DNA of 64,000 nt from Pseudocercospora fijiensis CIRAD86 (lineage: Eukaryota; Ascomycota; Dothideomycetes; Mycosphaerellales; Mycosphaerellaceae): NCBI RefSeq assembly GCF_000340215.1, contig NW_006921544.1:154599-218598 (forward strand), read 5' to 3'. The translations under genes were made by a program, and so were the position numbers. The notes beneath the pieces are model-generated. The model was not told where the DNA came from, ran no database searches, and was given only the letters and a program-made list of their open reading frames with translations. Below are positions 33,223-43,980 of the stretch, piece by piece. How positions within the stretch are numbered: position 1 is the stretch's first letter; every line of letters starts with the position of its first letter.

Positions 33223-33648
33223 ATGTCGTGTGAATCGATAGAAGAGGAGGAAGAAGAGTATACAGAGCCTCACAGGGTTCATGAGCCAGCGCAGTCTGAT
33301 GGATACGAGGCCGATGATGATGCGTTTTCGATGATGGGCCCGCTTTCGATAATGATGATGCCGCTTTCGATGATGAGGATGCTGCTTCCGACGATGATGC
33401 CGCTTTTGATGATGATGATGCTGCGTTCGGTCGCGTTGTACGCATGGCAACTGCAGAACCTCCTCGGCTTATGAGCGGAGGCTTCATACAGTCTGGCCGT
33501 GATGTAGAATGTCCTCCTTCTCGACGTCGTATGCGTAGGCGTGGAGGTAGAGGTAGTGGTAGTGTTGACTGCCGCGTTGGCAATCCCGATCATGATCCAT
33601 TACCAGGCAATACAGGCACGCAACCCAGCATTGTATACGAGGCAGGAT
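33223..33648 (+). pseudogene. acidic Asp/Ala-repeat protein relic
   Basis: The plus frame starts MSCESIEEEEEEYTEP and runs to DGYEADDDAF. One frame shift near 33,325 then leads into repeated DDAAFDD units encoded by a GATGATGATGCCGCTTT-type minisatellite (about 33,310-33,430). It continues RVVRMATAEPPRLMSGGF and an Arg-rich stretch to a TAA. A low-complexity acidic domain of this kind is common in nuclear proteins. The family is unknown. The shift may be a repeat-length change. Confidence 0.4.
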
Positions 33649-33939
33649 AACCGTCTACCTCGCACAAGCAGGGCCCACCTATGCACCAGATCCGCGAGCT
33701 TGGTTGTCTGGGAAGAAGCGGTGCAAGTATGACAAGGACCAGAGAGCCGCTGCTGCAAAGCAGGTCTTCACCGAGACCGTCCAGAATTTAGTCCTGCAGA
33801 GATCCCACTACCACTCGACAAGCGGCAGTGGAAATCGCACTGTCACCAGCTGGATGATGACGCCAGTAGGCCTCCTAACGTTGGCAACGATGTCCAACTC
33901 GTTGTTGGCAAGAACGCGCTGAAGTGCCCACTTCAGCCT
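33649..33939 (+). other. coding-like relic
   Basis: The frame reading EIPLPLDKRQWKSHCHQLDD then VGNDVQLVVGKNALK looks protein-like but has no start or family. It may belong to the same dead gene as the acidic repeat. Confidence 0.25.
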
Positions 33940-34680
33940 GCTCTGCTTCATAACCTGCTTGATCGTGATGGCATGACCAGCCTCATAACCTGTCTCCCGA
34001 TGACCTGCTTCCTGGCCTGATTCATGACCTGATTCATGACCTGATTCATAACCTGATTCATGACCTCTTCATAACCTGATTCATAACCTGCTTCACGGCC
34101 TGCTCTATAACCTGCTTCATGACCTGCTTCACGGCTTGCTTCACGACCTGCTCCATAACTTGCTTCATGGCTATCATAATGGCATAGCCTGTCTCATGAA
34201 CTAACCACCTGCTTCGTGACCTGCTTCATGACCTGGTTGGTGGGGATAGCATCGCCTGTCTTATGAACTGGCCACCTCCTTCGTGACCTGCTTTATGACC
34301 TGGTTGATGGGGATGGCATCGCCTGTCTTATGAACTGACCACCTGCTTCGTGACCTGCTTCATGACCTAGTTGATGGGGGTGGCATAGCCTGTCCCATGA
34401 ACTGACCACCTGCTTCGTGACCTGCTTCATGACCTGGTTGATGGTGGTGGCATAACCTGCCTTATGACCTGTCTCATGATCTGATTACCTGGTTCATGAT
34501 CTGGTTCACGACCTGCCCCATGACCTGTCCAATGACCTGATGACCGGCTTCATGACGTGTCCAATGACATGACGACCTGCTTCATGACTTACTTCACAGC
34601 CTGCTTTATGACCTGCTCCATGACCTGCCTCTTGACCTGCCATTTGACCTGCCTCACGACCTGCTTGATTCGCGACCGCT
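33940..34680. repeat. minisatellite of 12-15-bp units with a 66-68-bp higher order
   Basis: Dozens of units like ACCTGCTTCATG. From about 34,187 to 34,450 the block GCCTGTCTTATGAACTGACC recurs every 66-68 bp (about 34,187, 34,254, 34,321, 34,387). On the minus strand it encodes an EAGH-type repeat, probably by chance. Confidence 0.9.
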
Positions 34681-36240
34681 GCTATGATATGGACTGCACA
34701 GATGAATCGCCACGGAAGTACCAATCTCATCTGCTTCCGTGCCGCCAGGCTATTGGATTCCATGCCGATGATGCCACTTGCCGCAAGGAGAGACGCTTCG
34801 TATCGCATTGCTGGATACTGAACGGAGTGCTGTGCGGATCTTGATGTACGTACTGTGTTCCACGATGGTGTATGCTTCGATTGCTCTCTCTGATCTTGAA
34901 GCATGAATTCCTGTAGTGTGTTCGGTAATACTGCCCTGCTCGGAATGTCTTCTCCGGCATTGGTGTTGCCTTGGTGATGCCTCAAACCTCTTTACCTAGG
35001 TCCTGATTATGATGCTCGCAAGTCATAGACCGATATAGTCAATACCTTGATCTTTGGGCAGTCCGATGTCCCTCAGATTGCCCGTACTGAGAGTCTTAGG
35101 TTCTATGCTTTCTCGATAATGACGTGTCTTTTGACTATCCAGATCGTGCCTCTCAACCGGCTCGGTGTTAAGTAGACTGTAGACATCAACCGTATGAATA
35201 TGCAAGGCGATTCCAACACTGGCATTCTTCGAGCATGCAACATCGATCCAACACTGGCATTTTTCGAGCATGCAACATCGATGCAGGCGTAGAGAAGGTA
35301 GATTCGAAAATACTCCAGAAGATTCGCAACAGCTACCACTACCACTTCGCGCTCGGCATCGGCGCCTTGACTTGAGTCTGACAACGAAATGGTGATTACG
35401 TTCGTAGACAATACGATGACTTGCTTGGGGGCGAATGGCGTAACAGGCGTGAACAGCACCATTTCATGAGCAAATTGGTGTCTCGCGCTGTATTGTACTA
35501 GCTGCTTGCGAGGGCTCCGCACTGTCCAGGAATCCAATCGACTGCCAAGCGAAAGCAGATGGTATAGAAAGCGTCCGCTATGTATGTTAACATCAGGAAG
35601 TTGGGCGTTCCAGGTCCCGAAGAGCGGGCTTCAAGGAATTTCATTTCGCACTCCAAATGTTGTGCAATGATCAGCGAACGTAGTGCCTCCGGGCGAGTCA
35701 AAATCTTGACAGCGCTTAAGATCTTGTGAGGGTTGTAAATAGTGAGAATGCTGGATTTTGGAGAGCGCTTCGACTATTTAGAGTGCTCCGACTCCTGATG
35801 GTGCTGCGACTCTCAGGAAGGAAGCCGCACTTTTACAGATGCTCGGGCGCTACTGCGAACGTCGCTGCGAATTGGCGAGCCAAGGTTTTGACAAAGCTGG
35901 TACGATGCAGACGAAGGAGACAATCGGCTATGTGACTGGGTGCGCAGAGCAGGCTCTCAACTTTCAGCTCGCTTGTCCGGGCTGGCCGGGCGATTTCATA
36001 TGTGCTACTGCGCGACTAGGTACGTAGAGCAGACTCTCGATTTTGAGCAGGCTTACGCCTAGGACTTTGAGCTCGCTGTCTTGCTTCGGCCGATTAAGGT
36101 GCTTCGTATGTGCGACTGCGTGACTGAGTGCGCGGAGTACGTTCTCGATTTTCAGCACGCGCTCGGTTTTCAGCTGGCTGCTTCGGTGCAGTCGGTCAAG
36201 CCAAGCTTGATCTCCTGGATTCAAGAAGCTTCCACGCGAT
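34681..36240. other. no gene recognised; scattered coding-like relics
   Basis: The plus frame at about 34,690-34,845 reads HLLPCRQAIGFHADD and RFVSHCWILNGVLCG, Cys/Trp-rich text without a known family. A direct repeat GAGCATGCAACATCGAT(C/G) with CCAACACTGGCAT occurs at 35,230-35,285. Near 35,940-36,170 CGCGCTCGGTTTTCAGCT-like units recur. Nothing complete. Confidence 0.35.
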
Positions 36241-36420
36241 CCGAAAGTCCGCGCTTGTGTTGGTGCTATCGTTGTCGACGAGGCGCACTCGGTCCAGAAG
36301 TAGGGAGAGGAGTTTCGATCAGAGCACATCCAGATGCGCCAGATACGTGCCAACTTGCGACGTGACACTATCTACCTTGCTGCCATGGCTGTGATGTCCG
36401 ATGAGACCATGTCAACAAGG
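36241..36420 (+). pseudogene. DEAH-box (RecQ-like) helicase fragment
   Basis: The plus frame reads VRACVGAIVVDEAHSVQK, with motif II VVDEAH at 36271-36288. An in-frame TAG at 36301, where RecQ proteins have W, is followed by GEEFRSEHIQMRQIRANLR. This matches the DEAH(C/S)xSxWGxDFRP...L..L layout of RecQ helicases. The SAT motif that should follow is damaged (YLAAMAVMS). No other helicase motif is in frame nearby, so this is a relic. Telomere-linked RecQ genes are common in fungal subtelomeres, which could explain it. Confidence 0.55.
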
Positions 36421-36914
36421 TGGAATATGTCAACTGGGTGGTTGAAAACACTATTGGAGTGATCGATCCGCGACGCAAGCATGCAGGTCTTCGTCACCGC
36501 CGTGCCGTTGCCAGTCCAAGCAGCTTCAGTGGGGAGATAACTAGTGAAGAGGCTGGCGGCATCAGCGATTGGGATAATGTCGAGTCTGCCGCTTCTAGTG
36601 TCGGCTCCGAAGAAGCATCTGATGTTGGGGATGCTGATATCAATACTGCTAGACAACGCGAGTTTGGGGAACATCGTAAGAATAGCCAAGATGATGGAGC
36701 AGCCGCTGCAGCAGCAGCTAAGAAGGTCGAGAAGGGTAAGAAGAGGTCTGAGCATTGGGCGAAGAATGTAATCAGCTGCGGGAAAGAAAATATAGTCATA
36801 TACAACGGTCATCTGCGTTGCGACAATAGCCCATGCTGCCGAGCAGTTATAAACACCCTCCTCGAAGAGTTGGAGAGCGTCTACCTAGCTGAAGGCTACG
36901 CGACCAAAGAGTAG
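36421..36914 (+). other. possible coding relic downstream of the helicase fragment
   Basis: An open plus frame of 164 codons that has no ATG at its start. It reads YVNWVVENTIGVIDPRRKHA, then a Ser/Glu-rich stretch, an Ala run from a GCA repeat, a Lys-rich segment and CDNSPCCRAVINTLLEELE. It may be a later part of the same helicase gene in another frame. No family match. Confidence 0.3.
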
Positions 36915-36956
36915 TGCTGCAACATCTGCAACCCTAGCGTATTCAAGATCCTGCTA

Positions 36957-37307
36957 ATGGCTCCGAAGGCGAAGAAACTACATGCTGTATCAAGAACCGG
37001 CTGTCATGCTTCTTGTGGCTGTTATGCTTCGTGTGGTTGTCATGCTTCGTGTAGCTGTTATGCTTCGTGTGGTCTCGTATACATGAAGAAGTGGCGCACC
37101 TCACATGCCAACAAGACCTTCGCTGATTCCAAACGGGCGTTTGGCGTGCCACCGGTGTTCTTCATGTTCCGAGCTCTGCAGGGGCAGCTGTCCGACGTGT
37201 ACACCCTGGCCAAGAGGAGAGATCATTCGGAGGACAACATTGCTAGCACGTTGTCCGAGGTTGGAGACGCCGAAGTACAGACGCAAGCAGGTAGGGTCTC
37301 GACCTAA
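36957..37307 (+). CDS. small ORF with Cys repeats (CYASCG)4
   Basis: A 116-codon frame from ATG. Residues 16-39 are four tandem units of C-H/Y-A-S-C-G/S coded by an 18-bp repeat at about 37,002-37,072. The rest is unremarkable and hydrophilic. A new short tandem repeat inside non-coding DNA would give the same picture; I give it low weight as a gene. Confidence 0.2.
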   Translation: MAPKAKKLHAVSRTGCHASCGCYASCGCHASCSCYASCGLVYMKKWRTSHANKTFADSKRAFGVPPVFFMFRALQGQLSDVYTLAKRRDHSEDNIASTLSEVGDAEVQTQAGRVST

Positions 37308-38740
37308 ATACCAAATGCGAAGGTCCACATTAGGGCATTGTTGCTAAGGAATTGGGATCGACGGGATGTAGTTGACGAGCTCGTTGCTATGCTTGAGAAT
37401 GGTACTCAGCAGGTGTGCCAGAGTGTTGCTGATTCCCCTGCCGAGTTCAACAGGGACGCAGCTAAGAAGGATAATGGCGGAGACCAGGAAGAAGTTTGTC
37501 GAACCAAGAGTCAATCGCGACAGAACTCGTTCGGCAGAGAGAGTTGAAGCACAGAGCGACAGGCGAGACTCGTGCTGCTGCCGCTGCTGCCGCTGCCGTC
37601 GCTGCAAATGAAGACATGCCACCCGGTATCGAAGGTGCACAAGATGAGGAAGACATGCTCAGCTGTATTTCTCGCCGCGACTCTCAAGCACTCGTGTCTT
37701 GCAGTGGGCGACTAAGAAATGCTGCAGCGAAGGGCAAGCATATTTCCGGGACTGGAATTCGCAAGAGAAGTCCGAGCTAGGCCAGCAATCACAGCAGTGG
37801 CTTTGGTAAGGATCCATTCGCCTTCCGGCAAGGTCCAAGAGCTCATGGGCAGCATCAAGCGCGTAGCCGAGGACGAAGGGGATGTCGGTAGGGCATTGTT
37901 GTAGTCAGAAACGCAGAAGGGCGCCTGAGCACCCTATGACTTGCGCCTCGGCCCTAGTTCCATAAAGCCTGTGGAAGCGACAGCATATTGTCTCGACTCG
38001 GCAGCCGTTGATGATCTCCAAAACTGGGCTTGTCTGGTTCTCTCTGGCTGCCATTCCATGTAAAGCGTGCGAGGTCAAAGTCTGGTGGGCGTGTTCGCTT
38101 AGTCGGATCGTGACGTGTCTTGAAAAAGCTCGGTGGCCGTATCGTGCTCGCCAGAGTGACTCCGAGTGCCGCCCGTTCACAGTTTCGCCTTTTGCTGTGC
38201 CGTCGTCCTCCTTTTTGACCATTACTCTTTGTATCTTGTTTCGTCTTGTCGGCGCATCTTGAGTCGTGAAAGTCGCGTGTTCAGTCGTGAAGGGCGCACG
38301 ATCAGATGGTGGGCTACGTGGTGCGTCTAGCATAGATGGTTGGGTGCTCTGCAGTGGTGAAAGACCTCATATCTACGCGCCTGCGGATGCCGATGCCATA
38401 ATATGTCTTCATCGTTCAAGTTGCTGTCGCATCGTCCCAGTCCTTGTTACCCTGGCTACTTCTTCACCCTTTCCGGTATTGTGGGGGTGCTTCCAGAACA
38501 CTCCACTTGGTGCTGAGATGGTGCATCGTGTGGTATCCAGAATTATTCTTGTTGCATGTGTTGTTCGGGGATGACTAGGTTGGCGGATGCGTGAAGGAAA
38601 GAACTTGCGAGTCCATTGGCTCGCTAGTCCCGCCAATAGCAGTGTCTGGCTGACAAAATCTGGGAGTTTACGCTTCCCGACAATGCCTGATCTTGCGCCG
38701 CGACAACTTCTCAGCGGCCAAGTCAATCTGTCCCATGTCA
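37308..38740. other. no gene recognised
   Basis: Ordinary composition, overlapping short frames. A GCT/GCC run near 37,570-37,605 encodes poly-Ala on the plus strand. No domain seen. Confidence 0.35.
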
Positions 38741-38769
38741 GCACCTAGCGGTATCACTCACATGCCATA

Positions 38770-38991
38770 TCAGACAAGAAACCCATCTTCCATATCGTCC
38801 CAGAAAACGATGTTGGACTTCGCGATTTCATTCCTTTAACGGAACTTCATAGCCTAGCCCGACAGTACGAAAGCGACGACACCAACGATGACACCGGAAA
38901 CAGCAGCAGCGATATTTCACGATGCCCGACAGGCATAACAGAAAGAGACGTAGCAAGAGTTGGAGAGGGCGTTATGAAATAGATGGAAGTA
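38770..38991 (+). pseudogene. unknown C-terminal coding relic
   Basis: The plus frame reads KKPIFHIVPENDVGLRDFIP, then LTELHSLARQYESDD, a Ser/Asp stretch and GITERDVARVGEGVMK to a TAG. Codon use is good over about 70 codons, so it is likely real coding ancestry. No start and no family. Confidence 0.35.
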
Positions 38992-39770
38992 GCATCAGAA
39001 GTCCAATGCTACAAACACATGCTCCTTGTTCTCACACACACCTCGGTTCATTCATCCTAGCGCATGGATTAGAACTCTCTCGAGTCGAAGCCGGCAGCTC
39101 CACCAACACCTTTACCAATCCCGCTATCATCCCCAATTCCAGCCTCTTCCCAAGCAGCGCGGATCTGGCCTTGACCGAGATGCGCCCAAGCATCACCATC
39201 TCCACTTATATATATATCGTCAAGAGCGCCTCCATCTCCAGAACTAGCAGCACGCTGTGCAGCATCAGCGGAGTTGAGCTCAGCCCTATCGATGTTTGAT
39301 CCTATGCCGCTCGCACGTTAGCTGTGGATAGTATTCGGATTTTCCTCCTCATCGTAGAACATATTGGCTTCCACTCGGCGGATATCCAGCCACAGGCTAC
39401 CCTTATTGCTACTACTCACTGGATCCACCAGATTCTATATAACGAGCTTGTCCGCCATGCCAAAGATCCTATCCCTATCGTCTTTGTTGCGATGAAAGGC
39501 ACTGGACTTCACCCGAGTCAAGTTGACGAACATTCCATTCAATGTACGCGAGGCCTCGCGATAAAACGCGATTTCTTGAAGCTAGCCATCAGATTATGGG
39601 CCGAATTGGCAAAGTAAGCATGGCGTTCTAGGCAGCCCAGATTGTGGAGCTCAAGCTGTTCATCAGCAGTGACAGCTTTGCGGCGAATACTAGTTGAGCT
39701 GATCACTCCTATAGCGAAGATTGCTGTTTGACGCTTATCGGTACAAGCTATGGTCAGCAGCCTCAACCTG
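38992..39770 (+). other. possible coding relics
   Basis: The plus frame at 39,324-39,617 reads IATTHWIHQILYNELVRHAK and GTGLHPSQVDEHSIQ, ending AIRLWAELAK. It looks like protein but has no family or clear gene structure. Confidence 0.25.
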
Positions 39771-39774
39771 ACAG

Positions 39775-40020
39775 CAGCCAGCAGAATTGTTATCCTTGAA
39801 CCCTTCTGACATCCTTTCCCATCGACCACGTCTATCATCCCTTCTAAGAAGTCGATGTCAAAGTCTTCCGCCTCACTATTCGCACGCCTCAACCCGACAG
39901 CAGCTAGCGGAGTCGTCACAGTCGAACCCCTCTGAAATTCCTTCGACGAAGAACAAGCTACCGAATACGTCTACCATCTCAACGAAACGGTTTATGTCAA
40001 AGTGTTCCGATTCACTATTC
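39775..40020 (+). repeat. tandem duplication of about 124 bp inside the SNF2 relic
   Basis: 39,775-39,895 and 39,896-40,020 share GACAGCAGC(C/T)AGC, TCTACCATC, ATGTCAAAGT and TTCCG(C/A)(C/T)TCACTATTCGC. Each copy encodes a version of the VKVFR(L/F)TIR peptide. Confidence 0.75.
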
Positions 40021-40281
40021 GCGAGACCGTCAAGGAATACATACCGTCGAGGAACGCATCCTCGATCTTCAAGAAAAGAAGCGAGAGCTGGCACACGCTG
40101 CCACCGAAGGCAGCGCTAGTTGTTTATGGAGAACATTCTGGGTTTGCCTAAGCATAATGCGGAGAACATCGAACATGCCAAAAGCCGCGAGTATTGGGCC
40201 AAGTTTGGAGACGACAGTAGCCTCTTGAATGGTCCGGCTTATGTGCCTCCTGCCGGCCTGCTCAGATCGCTTATTGGGTAA
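39950..40281 (+). pseudogene. C-terminal end of an SNF2-family (RAD5/RAD16-like) ATPase
   Basis: Three plus-strand frames together show the end of an SNF2 helicase domain. VKVFRFTIRETV lies near 39,990-40,035. TVEERILDLQEKKRELAHAA lies near 40,045-40,105 in a second frame. MENILGLPKHNAENIEHAKS lies from 40,129 in a third, followed by a tail to a TAA at 40,279-40,281. The TVEERI..LQ.KKR motif is diagnostic of the last SNF2 block. The frame shifts and the tandem duplication just upstream mean the gene is dead. The rest of the ATPase is not found upstream. Confidence 0.7.
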
Positions 40282-42360
40282 CAACATCTCCTAAGAACTT
40301 CCAACTCCCATTATAAAGATCGCTATCCTCTAGTTCAATAAGACTTTCGGCGAGGTCAACCAAAACATATCCCACGCTAATACCATCCTCTCAATATGCG
40401 CAACACCCTCAACCTCCTCATACTCCCGGAGATGGCATTCTCAGGCCTCAAAGCTCCTCATCATCATCATTAGAGTGAGGCTCACAGCTCGACATAGCAG
40501 CATCTCCATTCGCCAAGTCTTCTTCAAGAACTGCTTGCTTACTGTAAAGCAGCTTGCTATCGCTGACATACATTGGAGTCGTGTTCGTCCTCCTCTCCCT
40601 CTTGTTCGCCGTCATTATCGCCGCTCGAGCTATCGGCTTCACAATCGGGGTCGACAACGGCCTACCAGAACACAACAAGTAGAAAGATTTCCTCGCTCGC
40701 GCGAACACCAAACACGACCGCGACCGACTCTGCTTCAACTCGTCTGGGCAGGTCAACAAGAAGCTCAAGCCTCCGGCCTACGATGAACTACAGGCACCGG
40801 TCGCTAGTGTGAAACACCAACAATCTCTCTATTCAGAATGCTGCAAGGCGGAAACCACTTACAAAGCCTTCTAGCGCACCCTAGAGGACATCCATAGGAC
40901 CAACCACTGGCCTACCAAAGAGCAGAACGCCAACCTCCATAGCTTGATGTTTAGAGACGGCACATTCGATATGTCTGACACCAGCTTTGATACGAAGTTT
41001 GTTGTGCCAAGCCTACAAGATGCTGAATGATGCGCATCTCTGTGTTCGCGAATGCACTCAAGTATTGACGACATACCCCAAGCATGCCCATTTTCCAGCT
41101 TGCACCACTCAACCGCCCAGCTACAAGCGACTAGATCGATGAGCTCAATACCATCAGTGCTGTCGACGACAGTAACGATGGAATCGCGTTCATGCATGCA
41201 AGCAATGAGAGGCTGTGCGAGGCGGCGAGAAGGACTGGTTGGATGAAGTCGATTGAGTGAGGGTTTGACATCAAAGCCAGTATGAGGCAGCTGCTTTTGC
41301 ACCCAACCATCATACCTCAGCAATACTACGCTTCGCAAAAGCCGAGCCATTGGCATTTTGATCGTGAGATCCGTCGAAAGCACCTCATGGGATGCTGCTG
41401 CAGAGCCCACGCCTCCACCACACCCCGCGCAAGCTAAGCGCTCCGCACAACGCTCATGAAATTCCCATCTTCATCTACCATCCTGCTGCCACAATTCTCA
41501 CAATGGCAGACGGTGCCGACTGGATTCACCTCGTCCGTGATCAGCTCTACCTTTGCTTGAGGTATCGGCGTAACACGGTATGTTACTCACGCTGAAACCA
41601 AGTCACGGATGAAGCGAGGTAACGGGCTCCGCCATCGCTGGCACAAGCTCTCGAGCGAGTCGACCCTGCATGATCAATCGTGGGAATCTGGCTTATTGCT
41701 TCCATCTCGCCATCAAGTGAGGCTCCCGGTGTCGAGCATATTTCTGCATCGCTGTGGAAATTCGGCCTCCAGGCGACATCAGATGCAAAAGAGTTCCGTC
41801 ACGAGCTCACAAGGATCTCCCACGCGGCTTGCGTATAATGCAAAATGAGATCCGTTTTCACCCAATAGAATGGATCAAACATCCAAAGATACGCAAGGCA
41901 GACGGCCTCACCGTCGGCTAGCTACGGGATTCATCTAACTCTATCACGATGAAAATCTCGAGGGGACTAATGCGACCAACTATACCTAAGAACATGCCGC
42001 TCAAGACGCGTGACAAAGGAAAGAAACCCCATGTCTGTCCCGCACGGCCTTAGCACGTGGCTCGTGAGTACATTGCTGAGTGCTAAGATTTCCTACGCTA
42101 GAACTACTCGAAGAGATCATCCTCAGCACCAGTATTATCGGCATTATTCCCGACATTCTTCTTGACTTGACACTGTATTTGGATCTGAAATAAAAGAGCC
42201 CGACTAATCGCTTGTATACAAACGCGATCGTCTTCAGTCTGCCGTACCTGCCCTCGGGGATATCAATACGGCGAAGCTTTCCAGCGAATCGAGCACGACG
42301 CTATCCCACCCACCCATTATCCTAGTATCAAAGGCCCGCCAGACTGGGACGAGCTCCGCG
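40282..42360. other. no firm gene
   Basis: Several coding-like pieces on the plus strand, for example HISASLWKFGLQATSDAKEF near 41,740-41,800, but no frame is sustained and no family is recognised. A minus frame of 179 codons (41,410-40,871) lacks domain features. Confidence 0.35.
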
Positions 42361-42545
42361 CGCTCGACACACCTGGTGCTGAGCCCCTCGACCTGCGCAC
42401 GATACCTGGTGCTGAGCCGCGACACCTGGTGCTGAGCTATCTTGACCTCCGCGCGACACCTGGTGCAGTGCCACCTCGACCTTACGCCCGATATATCCTG
42501 CGCTCAACGATCTCGACTTGCGCTCGACATTCCTGGTGCTGAGCT
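42361..42545. repeat. cluster of five palindromic repeats (GACACCTGGTGCTGAG type)
   Basis: Copies begin at about 42,365, 42,400, 42,421, 42,455 and 42,526, spaced 20-70 bp. The core ACCTGGTGCTGAGC is shared; CTCGACCT-like spacers recur too. This is the reverse-complement orientation of the 31.2-kb cluster. Confidence 0.85.
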
Positions 42546-42591
42546 ACCCTCTGCTCAGCTACCTCGCCTTCTCGAACCACCCTCTGCTCGC

Positions 42592-43128
42592 ATGATCGTG
42601 TCGATCAGGCACTCGTGCCTCGTTATGGTTCCCTTTCGTATCTTGTTCGTGAACACGACTACATACAGCAACGTGATCATGTACACACATCTGTCCCTAG
42701 ACAAGGAGCAAGCGGCAGTCACCAAAGTGAGTCCAATCGGCCTGACGAACACCGTCCTGTGTAGGAACAGCACCCAGCACGCGATGATAGACATGACGGA
42801 GGAGGTGTACAAGAATTCGTCCATCACCCTGGTGGTCAATGCAGAGATGAACGATAACGCAGAGCAGAGCCTGTTCACACAGAAGGTCGTCTTCGTGTAC
42901 ATCACCACGACCACGGCCATCAAGAAGTACACGCACCCGCGTATAGAGCTCACAGAGGCCGGAAGGATAGTGCAGGAGCTGGTGCCAGACTCCAATCAGC
43001 CCACGAAGGTTTTGATTGACATTGAAATTCGAAATCAAGAGAAGTTTTGCCCTTTTCCCTTATTGGAGAATTTCGTTCTCTACGAATCCCACGTAGGACA
43101 CCTGCGTGATAGGAATGCGAGTCTATAG
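42592..43128 (+). CDS. GC3-rich coding island 1, unknown protein
   Basis: A plus frame with ATG at 42,592, strongly C/G-ending codons from about 42,645 to 43,020, then ordinary codons to a TAG. The text reads TVLCRNSTQHAMIDMTEEVY, VVNAEMNDNAEQSLFTQKVV, FVYITTTTAIKKYTHPRIEL and VPDSNQPTKVLIDIEIRN. It is beta-rich and polar with no signal peptide. The abrupt change in codon use at both sides suggests that only the middle 125 codons are original. I know no family. It resembles two other GC3-rich islands at 44.6-45.8 and 45.8-46.3 kb in style, not in sequence. Confidence 0.4.
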   Translation: MIVSIRHSCLVMVPFRILFVNTTTYSNVIMYTHLSLDKEQAAVTKVSPIGLTNTVLCRNSTQHAMIDMTEEVYKNSSITLVVNAEMNDNAEQSLFTQKVVFVYITTTTAIKKYTHPRIELTEAGRIVQELVPDSNQPTKVLIDIEIRNQEKFCPFPLLENFVLYESHVGHLRDRNASL

Positions 43129-43826
43129 CTGTGATACACGACATCGCGAGAGCTCTCAACGTGCGTGGGATCTTCATCCGGTGCCAGCACTTTCACGCGC
43201 AGCTTCAGACTGCCTTCCGCGACGTGGGTGCCAACAATGCACTTGCACTCCTGGAAAGGTGTGCCTCGGGGGTGTTTCACTTGGAAGCGTTTGTTCACAA
43301 GATCAGGTACCCTGATGTATTTTGGTGGAAAAGGCTTGAGAATGCCTTCCGCGACGTCGGTGCTGACAATGCACTTGCACTCGTAGAAAGGTGTTCCTCC
43401 ATCCCCGAACCCATCTATCCCAAGATCGAGCAGCTTGATGTGTTTTGGTGGAAACTGCTCGAGGCCATCGTCCGCGACATGGGTGCCAACAAGGCACTTG
43501 CACTCGTGAAAAGGTGTCCCTCCAAGGTGTTTCACTCCGAAAGCCTTTCTTCGTAAGATCAGGTAGCTTGATGCATTTCGGGAGGAAACGCTCAAGCTTC
43601 TTGCGAATGCGAGCTTGAGTGTCTCGGAGAGTACTGTGTTTCGCGACTGCTTGGCCCGGCGTGCACACGTAGAAAGGTGTTTTTCCAAGGTATTCAATCC
43701 GAGGCATTTCTTCGCAAGATCAGGCAGCTTGATGTATTTTGGTGGAAAAAGCTCGCGCTGCTTCCGGATACGATCTTGGGGAGGATTCTGGTTCTCGACT
43801 GCTTGGCCCGGTTTGCTGCAGTACAT
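43080..43826 (-). CDS. repeat protein ORF, 248 aa, FPPKYI...ECKC repeats
   Basis: An open minus frame from a true ATG. It has four to five repeats of about 41 residues: FPPKYI(K/R)(L/V)PDL, then a GTPF.ECKCIV motif and T(H/D)VAEG. The DNA repeats every 122-138 bp. The open frame survives several units, so either the protein was used or the period stayed close to a multiple of three. The ECKC motif could bind metal. The array extends to about 43,980. No known family. It overlaps tail-on with the island before it. Confidence 0.35.
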   Translation of the reverse strand: MYCSKPGQAVENQNPPQDRIRKQRELFPPKYIKLPDLAKKCLGLNTLEKHLSTCARRAKQSRNTVLSETLKLAFARSLSVSSRNASSYLILRRKAFGVKHLGGTPFHECKCLVGTHVADDGLEQFPPKHIKLLDLGIDGFGDGGTPFYECKCIVSTDVAEGILKPFPPKYIRVPDLVNKRFQVKHPRGTPFQECKCIVGTHVAEGSLKLRVKVLAPDEDPTHVESSRDVVYHSYRLAFLSRRCPTWDS

Positions 43827-43980
43827 ATCGAAACGTAAGCCTCAAAGGCGGGCAGGACTTGAGGTATGAACCAAGGGAACCCATGGGATTGGTGGGAAAA
43901 GCTAAATGCGACCTCGAGTGCCTCGGAGAGCACTATGCTTCGCGACTGCTTGGCCCGGCTCGCTGTCGTACATGTCAAAA
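43190..43980. repeat. tandem repeat of about 125 bp, about six diverged copies
   Basis: TTTTGGTGGAAA recurs at about 43,319, 43,443 and 43,736, and GGTGCCAACAATGCACTTGC-like text at about 43,225, 43,357 and 43,481. GTGTCTCGGAGAG and CGCGACTGCTTGGCCCGG mark later units and return alone near 47,890-47,930. Confidence 0.8.

Noticed and set aside
34506..34985. Protein with EAGH repeats on the minus strand
   Set aside because: The repeat comes from a 12-15-bp minisatellite that loses frame repeatedly; no conserved flanking domain.
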